Shown: piece after piece, positions 37,309 through 45,857 of the stretch
Layout of the letters: every line of letters starts with the position of its first letter
Numbering within the stretch: the stretch's first letter is position 1
DNA from: Grimontia kaedaensis
GTDB taxonomy: Bacteria > Pseudomonadota > Gammaproteobacteria > Enterobacterales > Vibrionaceae
NCBI RefSeq assembly: GCF_023746615.1
Contig: NZ_CP082275.1
Span: 558,001 to 622,000, forward strand
Direction: 5' to 3'
Length of the DNA: 64,000 nt
The notes under the pieces: model-generated
What the model was told of the DNA's origin: nothing
Databases searched by the model: none
Seen by the model: only the letters and a program-made list of their open reading frames with translations
Made by a program: the position numbers and the translations under genes

Positions 37309-39240
37309 ATGTTTCAAGGAAGCTCTTTTAAAATCTCTCCCCTCAGTGCGGCTGTTATCGCCGCGCTGTTTTCTCAATCTGCCATCGCCAATACTGATGA
37401 CCACGAAACTATCGTCGTCACTGGAAACACTCAGGCAGCGCCAGAAGTATTCGTCGATTCTGATCAGTTGGATGCCATTCAGGCAAACGACCTGAACGAT
37501 ATCTTCCGTTCAAGTGCTGAAGTCTCTGTAGGTGGTAGCACTGACTATGCACAGAAAGTCTATGTTCGTGGTCTCGAAGACACCATGCTGAACGTGACCA
37601 TTGACGGTGCGGTTCAGTCAGGTTCGCTATTCCACCACCAAGGTAGCCTGTTTGTCGAGCCTGAACTGCTCGAGCAGGTTGAGGTTTCTGCAGGCGCTGG
37701 CCGCGCGACTGACGGTGCCGGTGCGTTGGGTGGTGCCATTCGAATGAAGACAAAAGACCCACGTGCGCTTTTGGCCGCAGGTGAAAACTTCGGTGGGCGT
37801 GTAAAAACTGTCTTTAACGACAACACTGATGGTTTTAAAACGACTGCCAGTGGTTATGGTGCAATAACGGATAGTGTGAGTGTCTTGGCTTCTCTGGGTT
37901 ATAACGACCAAGATGACTATAAAGATGGTAACGGCGACACGGCAGAGTACACTGGTTTCCGTAATGGCTCCGGATTCGCTAAAGTCGTTGGTGAGTTGAC
38001 TGAAGACCAAACAATTATCATCAGCTACGAGCGCAAAGAAGACAAAGCAACACGCTATGCCCGTCCTCACATGGGTGACTTCGTTAAAAACTATCCGCTT
38101 GAGCAAGAAACCTATCGTGATACTGCGACACTGAATTATGTTTTAGCGCCAAACAGCAACTGGCTGAACCTCGATACCACTGTCTACTACACCGACCTTG
38201 AGCTTGAGCGTCTGAATGACCCGCGTTGGGGCACTTATGTGGGGAACACTGAAACCGTCGGCGGTGACATTCGCAACACCTCCTCGTTTGAAAAGCTGAC
38301 AGTAATTTACGGTACGGATTTCCGTCAGGACACATCGACGTTCAGCGGCAGTAGCCAAACGTTTGAAGATAAGGGTGATCAGTTTGGTGTCTACGTTCAG
38401 GGTGACTACAACGCAACAGAATCACTGGTTCTGAGCGCGGGTGCTCGCTATGACCGTTATTCTCTGGATGAAGACCTTCGTGATGGCGATACCCGCTCTG
38501 AAGGCACCGATATTTCAGACAACGGTTTCAGTCCGAATGCCGCAGTGACTTACTACATCACCAAAGACTTGAATGTCGTGTTGGGATACGCAGAAGCCTT
38601 CCGTGGTCCTCAAGTGGGCGAACTTTGGCTGCTGGACTATGTGTACAGCTCGCAGGATCGTAAAGGCGAAACGGCGAAAAATGCCGAGTTTACCGTGAAC
38701 TGGAGCTTCGATAACGGTTATGTATCAGCTCAGGTCTTTGATAGCAAAATTGAAGACGTTGTTGACCGTGAAAAGACGGTTTACGAAAACAGTGGCACTC
38801 TGGACAACAAAGGCTTCAACATCACCGCTGCATACCAGCTGGATAGCCTGACTGCGACGATTGGTTTCAGTCGAGCGCAACCTGAATTTAACGGTGAGCC
38901 ACTCAACGATGGCAGCATGAACATCGGTACTTCTATCGGTGACACGCTGGTAACCTCATTGAGCTACTATGCTAACGACGATCTGGAGTTTGGCTGGACA
39001 GGCCGCTTTGTTGACCGCCTGACAGATGTGCCAGAAGGTACTGAAGAAAAACCTGGCTATGGCGTACATGACATTTACGCACAGTGGCTGCCAATTTCCG
39101 GTGAAGACCTGACGCTGACAGCGTCAGTGAAAAACGTCTTTGATAAGGCTTACCGTGATCAATCTAGCCTTAGCGAAGATTACAACGGTCCACTCGAAGC
39201 GGGTCGTAACATCCGTCTGGGACTGAACTGGGGCTTCTAA
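37309..39240 (+). CDS. TonB-dependent outer membrane siderophore receptor
   Basis: 643-residue receptor. Signal peptide of about 32 residues (SPLSAAVIAALFSQSAIA then the cut), a TonB box-like ETIVVTG at the mature N terminus, a plug domain (about 40-160, with VYVRGLEDTMLNVTIDG and GAGALGGAIRMKTKDP) and a 22-strand barrel ending in the typical C-terminal aromatic residue (LNWGF). ATG 37309 has AGGACG upstream. It would import the ferric siderophore, most likely the product of the adjacent asb-like genes. No periplasmic binding protein or ABC permease accompanies it, so inner-membrane uptake must use genes elsewhere. Confidence 0.92.
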   Translation: MFQGSSFKISPLSAAVIAALFSQSAIANTDDHETIVVTGNTQAAPEVFVDSDQLDAIQANDLNDIFRSSAEVSVGGSTDYAQKVYVRGLEDTMLNVTIDGAVQSGSLFHHQGSLFVEPELLEQVEVSAGAGRATDGAGALGGAIRMKTKDPRALLAAGENFGGRVKTVFNDNTDGFKTTASGYGAITDSVSVLASLGYNDQDDYKDGNGDTAEYTGFRNGSGFAKVVGELTEDQTIIISYERKEDKATRYARPHMGDFVKNYPLEQETYRDTATLNYVLAPNSNWLNLDTTVYYTDLELERLNDPRWGTYVGNTETVGGDIRNTSSFEKLTVIYGTDFRQDTSTFSGSSQTFEDKGDQFGVYVQGDYNATESLVLSAGARYDRYSLDEDLRDGDTRSEGTDISDNGFSPNAAVTYYITKDLNVVLGYAEAFRGPQVGELWLLDYVYSSQDRKGETAKNAEFTVNWSFDNGYVSAQVFDSKIEDVVDREKTVYENSGTLDNKGFNITAAYQLDSLTATIGFSRAQPEFNGEPLNDGSMNIGTSIGDTLVTSLSYYANDDLEFGWTGRFVDRLTDVPEGTEEKPGYGVHDIYAQWLPISGEDLTLTASVKNVFDKAYRDQSSLSEDYNGPLEAGRNIRLGLNWGF

Positions 39241-39249
39241 GTCTCAATG

Positions 39250-39276
39250 AAGGGGAGCTTGGCTCCCCTTTGTTTT
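39250..39276 (+). terminator. Terminator of the TonB receptor gene
   Basis: Nine-bp perfect stem (39250-39258 with 39262-39270) with T-rich tail. Confidence 0.88.
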
Positions 39277-39401
39277 CTCTTCTATGTTGCCCGCCTGTTT
39301 TTGATCTTCTCGGCAGAATTTTCCACTTCCCGTAACCTTCTCTGATTGTCCTAAGTCCTGACTGCTAAGCTTCAATAGATAACTTCAGTGGCGATGACAC
39401 C

Positions 39402-40250
39402 ATGAAAAAAGACCTTCTGATGATCCTTTTTATCTGCATGTTTCTTCTCGGATTCTGGATGGCCATGTCACCAGCAGGTGCAAATCCCTGGGAGGAGGTA
39501 CAGGAGCCTTATCTCGGCGTTGAGCAGTCGATTGGTAGTTATGCCAATGGATGTTTGAGTGGCGGTGAAGCTTTGCCACTGAAAGGTGAGGGGTATCAGG
39601 TTATTCGCCCTTCAAGGAACCGTTATTACGGCCACCCGAACATGATTGCCTATCTCACTAAGTTGGCCAAGAAAACCAAAGGCTTTGGCCTGGGCGATTT
39701 GATGATTGCGGATATTTCAATGCCGCGCGGTGGTAATTTCACCAAAGGCCATTCCAGCCACCAGACTGGATTAGATACGGATATATGGTTGAGCTTTGCG
39801 CCGGAATCGCTAACCAAAGATTCTCTGGAAAGCCCAACGGCTGTTAGCTTGGTGGATTTGCAGAATTACGCGCTTAAACGTGATAACTGGATGAAAGAGC
39901 ATGCCATCCTGTTTCAAGTGGCGGCATCTGAGCCTGAAGTAGCACGTATTTTTGTCCACCCTGTGATTAAAGAAACCTTGTGTGAAATGGCATGGGAAGA
40001 CAGAAACTGGCTGCGCAAAGTTCGCCCTTGGTGGGGACATCATTACCACATGCATGTCAGGCTTCAATGTCCGGAGGGAAGCTTAAACTGTATTTCCCAG
40101 AATGCACCGCCAGCGGGTGATGGTTGCGGTGCGGAGTTGATCAGTTGGCGTCCGAAACCTGTCGACGAGATAAAAACAGTAGCGACCACCACCAAGATAA
40201 AGCGGGTGAAGATAAAACCGGGTCAGTGTGAGGTGGTATTAACCCAGTAA
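39402..40250 (+). CDS. mepA: Penicillin-insensitive murein endopeptidase MepA
   Basis: Periplasmic LAS-type metallopeptidase (M74) that cleaves D-Ala-mDAP cross-links in peptidoglycan. 282 residues with an N-terminal signal segment (about 4-26). Zinc ligands lie in GHSSHQTGLDTDIW (His and Asp, about residues 114-127) and in WGHHYHMHVRL (about 210-220). Stands alone between the iron island and the yfhL-trhP pair. Confidence 0.95.
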   Translation: MKKDLLMILFICMFLLGFWMAMSPAGANPWEEVQEPYLGVEQSIGSYANGCLSGGEALPLKGEGYQVIRPSRNRYYGHPNMIAYLTKLAKKTKGFGLGDLMIADISMPRGGNFTKGHSSHQTGLDTDIWLSFAPESLTKDSLESPTAVSLVDLQNYALKRDNWMKEHAILFQVAASEPEVARIFVHPVIKETLCEMAWEDRNWLRKVRPWWGHHYHMHVRLQCPEGSLNCISQNAPPAGDGCGAELISWRPKPVDEIKTVATTTKIKRVKIKPGQCEVVLTQ

Positions 40251-40274
40251 TTTCCCTAGCCAATGCCCAGATAC

Positions 40275-40302
40275 AAGAAAAGCGCCGAAAGGCGCTTTTC
40301 TT
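40275..40302. terminator. Bidirectional terminator between mepA and yfhL
   Basis: Twelve-bp perfect stem (40275-40286 with 40291-40302) and GAAA tetraloop between convergent genes. Confidence 0.92.
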
Positions 40303-40319
40303 CATTAACCCAGTAATGT

Positions 40320-40574
40320 TTAAACCAAACCCTGGAGTTTGACGAATTTTTCCAGTAACTCATCATTGGATTCCTTATGCTCAGGATCAATGATGATGCA
40401 GTTGGTGATAGGGCACACCGACTGACAGGTTGGCTTTTCATAGTGACCCACGCATTCCGTGCATTTGTCCGGATCAATTTCGTAGATCTCTGCGCCGAAT
40501 GTAATCGCCTCATTCGGACATTCAGGATCACACATATCGCAGTTAATGCACTTCTCGGTGATCAGCAGTGCCAT
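40320..40574 (-). CDS. yfhL: YfhL-type 2[4Fe-4S] ferredoxin
   Basis: 84-residue ferredoxin with two clusters: CINCDMCDPECP near residues 9-20 and CTECVGHYEKPTCQSVCP near 38-55, the second with the long insertion typical of the YfhL (Allochromatium-type) ferredoxins of low potential. It lies 3 bp after trhP on the same strand, so a role as electron or cluster donor for TrhP is likely but inferred. Confidence 0.92.
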   Translation of the reverse strand: MALLITEKCINCDMCDPECPNEAITFGAEIYEIDPDKCTECVGHYEKPTCQSVCPITNCIIIDPEHKESNDELLEKFVKLQGLV

Positions 40575-40577
40575 CGA

Positions 40578-41975
40578 TTACGCACTCACCGCTTGTGGAG
40601 CATTTGGGGTACGGGTGTTCGCACCGTCGGTCAGGTTACGCATCAGTAGCGCAAATTCCAGATCCATGTCTTCCGGCACTGGAATGTAAACGAAATGACC
40701 GTTGCCTTTCGCATCGTCAATCGTTTCACCTTTGCGGTTTTCCATGGCGTCCAGTTTGAAGACCACATTGCCATTCGGCGTCATCAGCTCTAGTGAATCA
40801 CCAGTGATGAATTTGTTCTTCACTTCCACTTCCGCCATGCCTTCGCGGCGCTTACCGGTGAATTCGCCCACAAACTGCTGGCTGTCAGACACTGAGTAGC
40901 CGTAGTCGTAGTTTTGGTATTCGTTGTGGGTGTGACGGCGCAGGAAGCCCTCGGTATAACCACGGTGAGCCAAGCTTTCCAGCGTGGTCATCAGAGTTTC
41001 ATCGAACGGTTTGCCTGCAACGGCATCATCAATCGCCTTACGGTAAACCTGTGCGGTACGTGCACAGTAGTAGAAAGACTTGGTACGGCCTTCGATCTTC
41101 AGCGAGTGAACGCCCATCTTAGTCAGACGGTCGACATGCTGAATCGCTCGCAGATCTTTCGAGTTCATGATGTAAGTGCCGTGCTCGTCTTCAAACGCCG
41201 CCATTTTTTCGTCTGGGCGATGCGCTTCGCTCAAGAGAACCACTTCATCAGTAGGCTTGCCGAGACCAAGGGTGTTGTCTGGACGCTCTTCAGCTTCTTG
41301 GATTTGAACCGATGCTGCAGGCTGGATCTCAACGATTTGGCCTGTTTCGTCTTCCGTCGCTTTCTCTGTTTTGTATTCCCAGCGGCATGCATTGGTACAG
41401 GTGCCTTGGTTAGGGTCACGTTTGTTGATGTAGCCAGACAGCAGACAACGGCCAGAGTAAGCCATGCAAAGTGCACCGTGAACGAAAATTTCCAGCTCCA
41501 CTTCAGGCACTTCTTTGCGGATTTCTTCGATTTCTTCCAGCGAAAGTTCGCGCGACAGAATCACGCGCTCAACACCTTGGGTTTGCCAGAACTTAACCGT
41601 CGCCCAGTTCACCGCATTCGCCTGTACAGAGAGGTGAATAGCCATCTCAGGGAATGCTTCACGTACCATCATGATCAGACCTGGGTCAGACATGATCAGA
41701 GCGTCAGGGCCCATATCAACCACCGGCTTCAGGTCGCGGATAAAGGTTTTCAGCTTTGAGTTGTGCGGTTGAATGTTGCACACCACATAGAACTTCTTGC
41801 CAAGCGCATGCGCTTCATCGATACCGATTTGCAGGTTCTCGTGGTTGAACTCATTGTTACGCACTCGAAGGCTGTAACGAGGTTGGCCGGCATATACCGC
41901 ATCAGCGCCATAGGCAAAGGCGTAGCGCATGTTTTTCAAGCTACCGGCTGGGGACAAAAGTTCTGGTACAAACAT
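40578..41975 (-). CDS. trhP: Peptidase-U32-family tRNA hydroxylation protein TrhP (YegQ)
   Basis: 465 residues; matches E. coli YegQ/TrhP closely (PELLSPAG, VYAGQPRYSLRVRNNEF, IFVHGALCMAYSGRCLLSGY, GTCTNACRWEY, SLKIEGRTKS). TrhP makes 5-hydroxyuridine at tRNA position 34 in a prephenate-dependent reaction; the conserved cysteines are probable Fe-S ligands. I chose ATG 41975 (MFVPELLSP), which has AGAAG 8 bases upstream; ATG 41981 would add two residues, and a start at 42110 would add an unconserved 45-residue extension. Confidence 0.94.
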   Translation of the reverse strand: MFVPELLSPAGSLKNMRYAFAYGADAVYAGQPRYSLRVRNNEFNHENLQIGIDEAHALGKKFYVVCNIQPHNSKLKTFIRDLKPVVDMGPDALIMSDPGLIMMVREAFPEMAIHLSVQANAVNWATVKFWQTQGVERVILSRELSLEEIEEIRKEVPEVELEIFVHGALCMAYSGRCLLSGYINKRDPNQGTCTNACRWEYKTEKATEDETGQIVEIQPAASVQIQEAEERPDNTLGLGKPTDEVVLLSEAHRPDEKMAAFEDEHGTYIMNSKDLRAIQHVDRLTKMGVHSLKIEGRTKSFYYCARTAQVYRKAIDDAVAGKPFDETLMTTLESLAHRGYTEGFLRRHTHNEYQNYDYGYSVSDSQQFVGEFTGKRREGMAEVEVKNKFITGDSLELMTPNGNVVFKLDAMENRKGETIDDAKGNGHFVYIPVPEDMDLEFALLMRNLTDGANTRTPNAPQAVSA

Positions 41976-42238
41976 AGTCATTGCTTCTACTAATTCTGAG
42001 TATAAGTCAGGCCGCATCAAAAAGTGGTGCGGGGAAGCGGGCGATTTTACTGTGATCTTGTTAACATAGCCAGTTCCGATCGGGAAACCATTTGCAGAAA
42101 AGGTTGTCATTTGGAAGATTCAGGTCTTCATTCATTTTTAGTGAATGATTTGACACAAGTTTGGAAAGGTATGTAGGTTGTAAGGGTATTCTCGGCTTTT
42201 TAAAGGCGAAAGAACCAGCAACATTGAGATTTGGACTG

Positions 42239-43516
42239 ATGTACGAAAAGAAAACCAAGAGATTTAGCATGCTGTCTAAATCGATGCTTGGCCTGATGGG
42301 CTTGTCGCTCGTGACGGTAGCGGTATCAATCAACACGCTACAAAAAGAGCCAATCCGAATTGTCCCTCTCAATCTGCCCGAATCTGTTGTGCCTTCTTTT
42401 ATTCAAAAAGAAGATGCAGTAAAGGCGGATAGCGCCGTCGACCTTCCCGCATATGAATACACCATTCAAACTGGCGATAGCCTGAGCGAAATTTTCATGA
42501 AGCTTGGCATTCCCTACAGCGATTTGTTGAAGCTGATGGAAGCCGATCTCAACCACCTGCGCATTGACACCCTGCAACCTAACGATACCTTGCGTTTTTG
42601 GGTAGACCCAGCAGGTAAACACCTGCAAAAACTGGAGCTTGAGTTCAATATCGCCTCTAAAGTGCAATATGTTCAACTTGATGATGGTAGCTATGAATTC
42701 AATGAAGTGTCGGTTCCAGGCACTTGGGTGGAAACTGTCACTGTTGGCGATATTGAAGGCAGTTTCTCGGTCTCTGCGCGTCGCGCGGGCCTGAGCTACA
42801 ACGATGTCGAAGTGATTACTAATCTGCTCAAAGATAAGATGAACTTCTCCCGCGATCTTCGCGCTGGAGATAAGTTTGAAGTCGTTCGTGCGGAGCAATT
42901 TGTGGATGGTCAGGCGAGTGGTGCGCGTGAAATTAAAGCGATCCGCATTGAACGCCGTGGCCGACCCATCACGGCTTACCTGCACATCGATGGTAACTAC
43001 TATGATAAAGACGGTCAGAGTCTGCAACGCGCTTTCCAGCGTTATCCGACCAATCGCAAAGAGCGCATCAGTTCGCACTTTAACCCACGTCGTAAACACC
43101 CGGTTACTGGCCGTGTTTCGCCGCACAACGGTACTGACTTTGCTGTAAGAACAGGCACACCCGTTCTTTCCACTGGTGATGGTGTGGTGGTGATGGTGCG
43201 TAATCACCCTTACGCAGGCAAATACGTGGTGATTGACCACGGCAACCAGTACAAAACCCGCTACTTGCACAACAGCAAGATTTTGGTGCGTAAAGGTCAG
43301 CGCGTGACCCGTGGTCAACGCATTGCGCTGTCTGGTCGAAGTGGCCGTGTTACCGGCCCGCACATTCACTATGAATTGTTGATTCGTGGCCGCGCGGTGA
43401 ACCCGATGACGGCGAAGATCCCGATGGCGACGTCTGTCGCGCGTGCTGAAATGACGGACTTTAAGAAATCTGTCGCGGCTTACGATAAGAAAATGCTGAA
43501 AGCACAGTTCAAGTAA
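42239..43516 (+). CDS. mepM: M23-family murein DD-endopeptidase, MepM/YebA-like
   Basis: About 425 residues. A short cytoplasmic basic stretch and a membrane anchor/signal (about 15-35), then an OapA/LysM-like region (TIQTGDSLSEIFMKLGI, about 70-150) and a C-terminal M23 lysostaphin-type domain with the zinc ligands in HNGTDFA and HIHYELL. Such enzymes cut peptidoglycan cross-links to let new strands in. The start at ATG 42239 is a judgement; upstream in-frame starts would add an unlikely hydrophilic extension. Divergent from trhP. Confidence 0.88.
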   Translation: MYEKKTKRFSMLSKSMLGLMGLSLVTVAVSINTLQKEPIRIVPLNLPESVVPSFIQKEDAVKADSAVDLPAYEYTIQTGDSLSEIFMKLGIPYSDLLKLMEADLNHLRIDTLQPNDTLRFWVDPAGKHLQKLELEFNIASKVQYVQLDDGSYEFNEVSVPGTWVETVTVGDIEGSFSVSARRAGLSYNDVEVITNLLKDKMNFSRDLRAGDKFEVVRAEQFVDGQASGAREIKAIRIERRGRPITAYLHIDGNYYDKDGQSLQRAFQRYPTNRKERISSHFNPRRKHPVTGRVSPHNGTDFAVRTGTPVLSTGDGVVVMVRNHPYAGKYVVIDHGNQYKTRYLHNSKILVRKGQRVTRGQRIALSGRSGRVTGPHIHYELLIRGRAVNPMTAKIPMATSVARAEMTDFKKSVAAYDKKMLKAQFK

Positions 43517-43534
43517 GCACGAACCAAAGAAATA

Positions 43535-43565
43535 AAAAAACGGGGCTCTAAGCCCCGTTTTCTAT
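43535..43565. terminator. Bidirectional terminator between mepM and rdgC
   Basis: Eleven-bp perfect stem (43537-43547 with 43551-43561) flanked by A-run and T-run, between convergent genes. Confidence 0.92.
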
Positions 43566-43587
43566 TTATTGCTATGTGTGAAGACGA

Positions 43588-44502
43588 TTACTCGCCTTTG
43601 TCGACACCGCCAAGCTCTTCATAAAGATTTGGCAGGAAAGCACCCAGCTCACCGCACATCAGTGACAGGTCTGCATCCAGTCGTTGCGCCACATCTTCAC
43701 GGTCAATATCCGCGTTCTGGTCGCGAAGTTCTTCTGAGAACTTGATGCGTTTGATGGACATGTCATCACACAGCATCAGCTCAATGCGGTCTTGCCAGTT
43801 CATCGCCAGCTTAGTCACTAACTTTTCTGCTTCGATGTGAGCCAGAATTTCATCGCTCGATAGATCCTGCTGCTTACAACGGATCACGCCACCTTGTTCC
43901 AGAATGGCTTTTAGCTCAGCTTCTTCACCGACTTCGAAGCCTTTTGGTGCGTTGCCAGAGCGAACCCACTCAGTCATTGCCAGCTCAACCGGCTTGTTGG
44001 TTTCAACAGGCACCACTGGCAAGCTGCCGAGAGATTTGCGCAGCAGCGCGAGAATGTCTTCTGCTTTCTTAGAACTACTTGCATCAACCAGCACCAGATC
44101 TGCTTTTGGCATGATGAGTGCGTAAGTCTGGCTCATTCGGCTGAATGCGCGTGGCAGCAGATCCATGACGATGTCATCTTTGATGCTGTCTTTTTCTTTT
44201 TTCTTCAGCGGACGGCCTTGCTCTTTTTCCATCGCGTCCACTTTGGCGGTCAGTGAATCTTTGATCACTGAGGCTGGCAGCATTTTCTCTTCTTTACGGG
44301 CACAGATAAGAATGTTGCCATCGCTGACGTGCGTCATCATGTCGCCGTGTTTGCCCAGCGCGGTGGTCCAGCCGAACTTTTGCATGTCCTGACTGCCACA
44401 AGGCGTGAAGCGGAATTCAGACAGTTGTTTTTCAATATGCTCCGGGTCGAGGTCGATGTCTCGGGTCAGGCGGTAGGTGAAAATATTCTTGAACCAAATC
44501 AT
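43588..44502 (-). CDS. rdgC: Recombination-associated protein RdgC
   Basis: 304-residue ring-forming DNA-binding protein that inhibits RecA-driven strand exchange and is nucleoid-associated. The N terminus MIWFKNIFTYRLTR and the segment FGWTTALGKHGDMMTH are typical. Divergent from sbcDC, so the 120-bp interval holds both promoters. Confidence 0.97.
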   Translation of the reverse strand: MIWFKNIFTYRLTRDIDLDPEHIEKQLSEFRFTPCGSQDMQKFGWTTALGKHGDMMTHVSDGNILICARKEEKMLPASVIKDSLTAKVDAMEKEQGRPLKKKEKDSIKDDIVMDLLPRAFSRMSQTYALIMPKADLVLVDASSSKKAEDILALLRKSLGSLPVVPVETNKPVELAMTEWVRSGNAPKGFEVGEEAELKAILEQGGVIRCKQQDLSSDEILAHIEAEKLVTKLAMNWQDRIELMLCDDMSIKRIKFSEELRDQNADIDREDVAQRLDADLSLMCGELGAFLPNLYEELGGVDKGE

Positions 44503-44621
44503 GGCGAGGCTTTATCCATCCGGTAATGACAAAGGCCACATGGTATTGCATCAGGCAGAGAATGTCGCTTCAAATACGGTACAATCAGGCACTGAGCACA
44601 AGAACAGGCGCACACCTTTCA

Positions 44622-45857
44622 ATGAAAATACTCCACACGTCAGACTGGCATTTAGGACAAAACTTTTTCACCAAAAGCCGCAAGCAGGAACACCAGGCTT
44701 TTCTGGACTGGCTTTTACAGGAAATAGATAAAAATCAGATTGATGCCGTCATCGTGGCTGGAGATGTTTTCGACACAGGTTCGCCGCCAAGTTACGCCCG
44801 TGAGATGTATAACCAGTTTGTGGTTTCCATCAGTCAGCGCAACTGTGCGTTGGTGGTACTGGGCGGTAACCATGACTCGGTTTCCACGCTCAGAGAATCC
44901 AAATCCCTGCTGGCTTGCCTGCATACCCATGTGGTGGCAAACACCAGCGACGATCTGCAAAGCCAACTCATCGCGTTGAAAAACCACGATGGCGAAATCG
45001 GTGCGATTGTGTGTGCGGTGCCTTTCGTGCGCCCGCGCGATGTGTTGACCAGTCAAGCTGGTGAATCTGGCACTGACAAGCGTCAGGCACTTGGTGATGC
45101 CATTAAATCCCACTACCACGAGCTGTATCAGGCAGCAGTGAAGTTGCGCGATGATAACGGCTGGCAAGTGCCTATCATTGCGACGGGCCATCTAACCGCA
45201 CTTGGCGTGAGCCCATCTAAATCTGTGCGTGATATCTACATTGGTACGCTCGATGGCTTTGCGGCAGATGGCTTTCCGCCTGCTGACTACATTGCCCTGG
45301 GGCATATCCACCGCCCACAGATTGTCGCCAAGTCAGAGCATATCCGATACAGCGGCTCTCCGATCCCTTTGAGCTTTGATGAACTCAAATTCAACAAGCA
45401 GGTGGTGCTGGTGGAATTCGACGGCGACCAGCGCGCGCGTATCGAGCCGATCAGCGTTCCGAGCTTTCAGCCTATGGGTGTCCTAAAAGGGTCACTGGAA
45501 GAGATAGAAGTACAGCTTTCAGAGTATTTGGAACATGATGATCCAAAAGCTGTCTGGCTGCACATCGAGGTCTCTGTGCAGGACTATCTCTCTGATTTAC
45601 AACAACGTATTCAACTGATGACTGAAGGGCTCAATGTAGAGGTATTACAGCTTCAGCGCACCCGTGGGCCAAAAGCTCAGGCGCTGACACAAGAGGCGAA
45701 AGAAACCTTGTCTGAGCTGACACCGAATGATGTTTTCCAAAAGCGATTGGCTCTCGAGGTGTTTGAAGGGGAGGACGAACTTGCGCGTAAAGAACGTATC
45801 CAAACCCAGTTCACCAAAATTGTGGCGGAAGTTGAGCATGCGGAGGGTGAAGAATGA
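44622..45857 (+). CDS. sbcD: Exonuclease subunit SbcD
   Basis: Mre11-type nuclease subunit, 411 residues. Metal-site motifs in order: HTSDWHLGQNF (about 5-15), GDVFDTG (near 48), GNHDS (near 85), a GHLTALG His (near 188) and GHIHRPQ (near 227). With SbcC it cleaves hairpins and cruciforms formed by palindromes. ATG 44622 gives the family start MKILHTSDWHLG; an in-frame start at 44526 overlaps the promoter region. Overlaps sbcC by 4 bp (ATGA). Confidence 0.96.
   Translation: MKILHTSDWHLGQNFFTKSRKQEHQAFLDWLLQEIDKNQIDAVIVAGDVFDTGSPPSYAREMYNQFVVSISQRNCALVVLGGNHDSVSTLRESKSLLACLHTHVVANTSDDLQSQLIALKNHDGEIGAIVCAVPFVRPRDVLTSQAGESGTDKRQALGDAIKSHYHELYQAAVKLRDDNGWQVPIIATGHLTALGVSPSKSVRDIYIGTLDGFAADGFPPADYIALGHIHRPQIVAKSEHIRYSGSPIPLSFDELKFNKQVVLVEFDGDQRARIEPISVPSFQPMGVLKGSLEEIEVQLSEYLEHDDPKAVWLHIEVSVQDYLSDLQQRIQLMTEGLNVEVLQLQRTRGPKAQALTQEAKETLSELTPNDVFQKRLALEVFEGEDELARKERIQTQFTKIVAEVEHAEGEE

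Noticed and set aside
40914..41759. 281-codon frame antisense to trhP
   Set aside because: Shadow of the strongly conserved trhP gene; the translation shows no recognisable domain.
42338..43369. 343-codon frame antisense to mepM
   Set aside because: Low-complexity translation with no family signature; overlaps a clear M23 peptidase on the other strand.
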